Below are positions 4,555 to 7,274 of a DNA stretch of 7,274 nucleotides, in pieces. The notes below the pieces were generated by a model. The model was not told the DNA's origin and ran no database searches. It saw only the letters and a list, made by a program, of their open reading frames with translations. How positions within the stretch are numbered: the stretch's first letter is position 1; each line of letters starts with the position of its first letter. The translations under genes were made by a program, and so were the position numbers. The stretch covers positions 1-7,274 of the forward strand of contig CACYBG010000258.1 in NCBI GenBank assembly GCA_902772605.1, written 5' to 3'. This stretch comes from an uncultured Spirochaetaceae bacterium (GTDB lineage: Bacteria; Spirochaetota; Spirochaetia; Treponematales; Treponemataceae).

Positions 4555-5547
4555 TTATTTTTTTGCAATCGGTGCGCTGGAATTGACGATGTATGTTCCG
4601 GCATCGGCAAACTGGTCGAGGGCATCAACCTGTTCCTTCCAGTATGCGGCTTCGGTCTTTGTCGTGTATGGTCCTACGCGCACCCTGTAGTAAAGGGTTC
4701 CGTCCATTTCGAACGTGAAGACTTCGCACTGAACCATGTTCTTGTCCAATATTGCACGGGCTTCATCGGCCTTTTTCTTGCTTGAATATGATGCTGCCTG
4801 GACCCAATAGCGGTCTGGAATCTTGGATGAAGTGACTTCCTTTTTGGATGCAGAAACATCGGTCTTGGTTCCCTTGCTTGCAGTCGTTTTGGTCGTGGTG
4901 GTTGCAGGCTTTACGGATGCTACGGATGTCTTTGTTTCCGCAGGTTTTGTTGCGGTAGTCGTCTTTTTCTTTGTCGTGCTTTCATCGAGGGTCTTTGCCA
5001 TTTCACCGCGTTTCGTATCGGCATTCTTCATGGCTTTTTCGGCCGCCTTGTTCTGTGCAGTTACGACTCCGGATCCTGCTGAACCTGAACTCAGGTCGAA
5101 AGTGGTCGTAATCCTTCCGTCGGATGAAGCGATGGTCACGTCTTTCGGTGCTGAAGTTTCGGCCTTTGAATCGCTTTCCGTCTTTGAATCGAGCTTTGCA
5201 GTCGACTTACCCTCTTCAGGATATTCAAGTCCGTCGGTGAGAGACGATTTTCCGCTTGATGCCGCATCAGCCTTTTCATCCTTCACTTCTGACGACGGTG
5301 CAGTTTCGCTTGAATCAATCTTTGCAATCTGGTTAGGCCTTTCGGAATCGATTTTTTCAGCGGCAGGCTTTTTTTCATCCTCCTTATAGGGGGCAATCCA
5401 TATATCGTCGGAATCCTTCAGGCTGATTGCCGTCGTTTCTTCGGTCTTGTTACCGGCAGCCCTGGTCATAAAGAATGCTGCTCCAAAAACAATGCAAAGG
5501 AAAATTCCTGCGGCAATCAAAATCCACAATGTTCTTTTCTGTTCCAT
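4555..5547 (-). CDS. Membrane-anchored SPOR-domain protein
   Basis: This 330-residue protein is predicted to be anchored in the inner membrane and to bind peptidoglycan. A single transmembrane helix (about 7-27, LWILIAAGIFLCIVFG) follows a short basic cytoplasmic start. Residues about 33-240 are a long Ser/Thr/Lys/Ala-rich, low-complexity linker, expected to be disordered and periplasmic. The C-terminus (about 245-323) is a SPOR domain with YWVQAASYSSKKKADEA, then YYRVRVGPYTTKTEA. SPOR domains bind glycan strands lacking stem peptides, typically at the division septum, as in FtsN, DamX and DedD. ATG 5545-5547 is preferred because GGGGA lies seven bases upstream; an in-frame TTG nine codons earlier lacks a good site. 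It sits 39 bases after coaE and is last in the operon. The partner and precise role are unknown. Confidence 0.85.
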   Translation of the reverse strand: MEQKRTLWILIAAGIFLCIVFGAAFFMTRAAGNKTEETTAISLKDSDDIWIAPYKEDEKKPAAEKIDSERPNQIAKIDSSETAPSSEVKDEKADAASSGKSSLTDGLEYPEEGKSTAKLDSKTESDSKAETSAPKDVTIASSDGRITTTFDLSSGSAGSGVVTAQNKAAEKAMKNADTKRGEMAKTLDESTTKKKTTTATKPAETKTSVASVKPATTTTKTTASKGTKTDVSASKKEVTSSKIPDRYWVQAASYSSKKKADEARAILDKNMVQCEVFTFEMDGTLYYRVRVGPYTTKTEAAYWKEQVDALDQFADAGTYIVNSSAPIAKK

Positions 5548-5586
5548 TTCGCGTTCCCCATACGATTTTTTCAATTCAGGGTTCCG

Positions 5587-6189
5587 TCAAAAAGACTCCT
5601 TAAAAAGAATCCTTTTCAGCCGTTTTTCAAGGCTTTTTCTTGAACCCGTGTTCCGTACTTTTAGAGTATCGGCATTGGAGATTTTATATTTAGCGAAAAG
5701 ATTTTCCTGCCTTTTGAAGCGGTCCAGTATCTGACGTGCGGGAAGAGAGTCCCTTTTCTTCGCCCTTAAAAAGCGGATCGGCATGGGGGCTTCCACGTAA
5801 ATCACCCTGTCCATCCTGCTGATTATCGGAAGCTTGTAGAGTACGGTGGCATTTACGACTACGTTTTCGCCGCTGTGTTCTTCCAGGAATGATTCAAGCA
5901 TGGAGGTGATTTTGGGGAACACTATGTCCTCCTGACGCTTGACCAGAGCCGGGTCGGTGAAAATCAAAGCACCAAGGTTCCTCCTGATTATCTTTCCGTC
6001 CGAATCAGCAAGAGCGATGCCCCTGGATTCCGCAAGAGACGAAAACTCTTCCAATATCCTGTCGGTGCAAAGATCCACGGCTTCATGCGCCAGAACGTCT
6101 GCATCGACTGAGACGAAGCCCATGCCGCAGAGGATTTCGGACACGTAGTTCTTTCCTGCGGCCATCTGACCGGTTACGCAGACCGTCAA
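5587..6189 (-). CDS. coaE: Dephospho-CoA kinase
   Basis: CoaE phosphorylates the ribose 3'-hydroxyl of dephospho-CoA with ATP, the last step of coenzyme A synthesis, in the cytosol. The 200-residue product has the family length. Visible motifs are the P-loop GQMAAGKN (7-14), DADVLAH (29-35), a hydrophobic strand RVIYVEAP before the lid region RFLRAKKRD, an Arg/Gln-rich ILDRFKRQ helix, and the C-terminal ISNADTLKVRNTGS (family ADFxIxNxGs). The P-loop ends in Asn14 where Ser/Thr is usual. The start is TTG (6187-6189), overlapping the polA stop TGA by two bases; a strong GGGGG site seven bases upstream supports it, and no ATG precedes the P-loop. The overlap indicates translational coupling with polA. 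Confidence 0.93.
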   Translation of the reverse strand: MTVCVTGQMAAGKNYVSEILCGMGFVSVDADVLAHEAVDLCTDRILEEFSSLAESRGIALADSDGKIIRRNLGALIFTDPALVKRQEDIVFPKITSMLESFLEEHSGENVVVNATVLYKLPIISRMDRVIYVEAPMPIRFLRAKKRDSLPARQILDRFKRQENLFAKYKISNADTLKVRNTGSRKSLEKRLKRILFKESF

Positions 6190-7274
6190 TGGAATTCCCC
6201 CCAGTTTTTTCCGTGTTCAATGCTTACTCGCAGCGGGACCGAAAGCTTTACGGCGTTCTCCATCCTGTCGCGAATCATCGAAAGGGCTTTTTCCACGCAC
6301 TCGGGGTCTTCGGGACATTCGAAAATCAATTCATCGTGCACCTGAAGCAGAGGCTTGAGTTTTCCCCGGAGCATTTCGTCGGAATCTATGGACGACTGAA
6401 TTTCCACCATGGCCTTCTTCACGATGTCGGCGGCACTTCCCTGAATCGGAGTGTTGACTGCAACCCTCTGTGCGGCGTTCTGTTCAAGCTTGTTTGAACT
6501 GTTGATTCCGCGGATTACCCTTCTCCGGCCCATTATGGTCTCGACGAATCCCTTTTCCTGTGCGGAAGCGACCGTATCGCCAAGGAATTTCTTGACCCCA
6601 GAATAGGTTGCGAAATACTGGTCTATGAAATTCTTCGCTTCGGTCCGGCTTATTCCAAGTTCGGCGGCAAGACGGAATGCAGACATGCCGTACATGACTC
6701 CGAAATTGACGGTCTTGGCAAAGCGCCTCATGTCGGGGGTTACCCTGTCAGGTTCCAGTCCGTAAATCAGTGCGGCGGTGGAACGGTGGACGTCAACTCC
6801 ATCGATGAAAGCCCCGCAAAGGTTTTTGTCGCCTGAAAGATGGGCAAGCACCACAAGTTCAATCTGCGAATAGTCGGCCGAAATCAATATGGTTCCTGGA
6901 ACGGATGTAAATGCACTCCTTATGCGTCGGCCTGCATCATCGCGGACGGGAATGTTCTGAAGGTTCGGGTCCTTGGATGAAAGACGGCCCGTTGCAGTAC
7001 CCGTCTGAAGGAAGGTCGTATGCACCCTGCCCTCTCCATCGACAAGGGACGGAAGGGTTTCGACGTAGGTGTTCAGGAGCTTAGTGACACCCCTGTAATC
7101 AAGTATGGCCTTTGGAAGCGGATCGCTGGTCCGTTCGGAAAGCTCTTCAAGTACGGCCGTGTCGGTGCTGTATCCGGTCTTGGTCTTTTTTCCGGGAACC
7201 AGGTGCCTCTCTTCAAAAAGGACGGTCTGAAGCTGCTTTGTGCTTGCGATGTTGAATTCGTGTCCTGCTTCGGC
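6186..7274 (-). CDS. polA: DNA polymerase I, C-terminal part (5' end outside window)
   Basis: Pol I fills gaps and replaces RNA primers during replication and repair. The last 362 residues are present, covering the thumb end, fingers and palm of the family A polymerase domain; the 5' nuclease and any 3' exonuclease domains lie beyond the right edge. It opens with AGHEFNIASTKQLQ, close to E. coli Pol I. Motif A is SADYSQIEL with catalytic Asp134 (E. coli D705). Motif B is RRFAKTVNFGVMYG with Arg183, Lys187, Phe191 and Tyr195 (R754, K758, F762, Y766). Motif C is QVHDELIFE with Asp314 (D882). All catalytic residues are intact. One oddity is Val141 where Pol I normally has Arg after QIEL (E. coli R712). 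It is upstream of and coupled to coaE. Confidence 0.96.
   Translation of the reverse strand, partial: AEAGHEFNIASTKQLQTVLFEERHLVPGKKTKTGYSTDTAVLEELSERTSDPLPKAILDYRGVTKLLNTYVETLPSLVDGEGRVHTTFLQTGTATGRLSSKDPNLQNIPVRDDAGRRIRSAFTSVPGTILISADYSQIELVVLAHLSGDKNLCGAFIDGVDVHRSTAALIYGLEPDRVTPDMRRFAKTVNFGVMYGMSAFRLAAELGISRTEAKNFIDQYFATYSGVKKFLGDTVASAQEKGFVETIMGRRRVIRGINSSNKLEQNAAQRVAVNTPIQGSAADIVKKAMVEIQSSIDSDEMLRGKLKPLLQVHDELIFECPEDPECVEKALSMIRDRMENAVKLSVPLRVSIEHGKNWGEFH

Noticed and set aside
4823..5389. 188-codon plus-strand open frame
   Set aside because: It is antisense to the low-complexity linker of the SPOR gene. Its Val/Ser/Phe repeats are the mirror of Thr/Lys/Ser codons, and there is no ribosome-binding site.

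Overview
The window looks like part of a spirochaete chromosome, most likely a host-associated Treponema. This is inferred from the large aromatic-rich outer-membrane barrel gene, the DNA polymerase I / dephospho-CoA kinase pair with its particular motif variants, and the overall gene style. No rRNA or other definitive marker is present, so the genus is an inference. Most of it is ordinary core genome: nothing clearly phage-derived, no transposase, no CRISPR array.

Layout. Positions 1-1341 (minus strand) hold the first 447 codons of an exported outer-membrane beta-barrel protein that runs off the left edge. It has its own promoter and diverges from pflA (1674-2423, plus), the radical-SAM activase of pyruvate formate-lyase. 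After a 258-base gap with a strong promoter and a hairpin-rich leader comes efp (2682-3254, plus), elongation factor P. Its tip loop carries Arg32 in a KSGR context, as in rhamnosylated EF-P proteins. A tRNA-Arg(CCT) follows (3315-3388) with its terminator. The remaining genes are on the minus strand: a YbaK/EbsC-type Cys-tRNA(Pro) deacylase (3564-4052), then an operon read from the right edge, polA (C-terminal 362 residues) > coaE > SPOR-domain membrane protein (4555-5547), closed by a strong terminator at 4507-4537.

The most unusual DNA is the non-coding stretch 4053-4554 between the deacylase gene and the SPOR gene. About 315 bases (4094-4408) are bounded by a 17-base inverted repeat (16/17 matches) and filled with further inverted repeats (14/14, 13/13, 12/12 and 7/7 matches). 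The outer repeat has a third copy 2 kb away, downstream of pflA. This resembles a small non-autonomous palindromic (MITE-like) element. A structured RNA locus or an invertible segment are alternatives. I see no recombinase or transposase that would identify its mobiliser.

Functional links. Translation is a loose theme (EF-P, tRNA-Arg, Cys-tRNA(Pro) editing), but these genes are separate transcription units. PolA, CoaE and the SPOR protein are translationally close and probably co-transcribed. PflA points to mixed-acid, anaerobic pyruvate metabolism; its partner PflB is not in the window.
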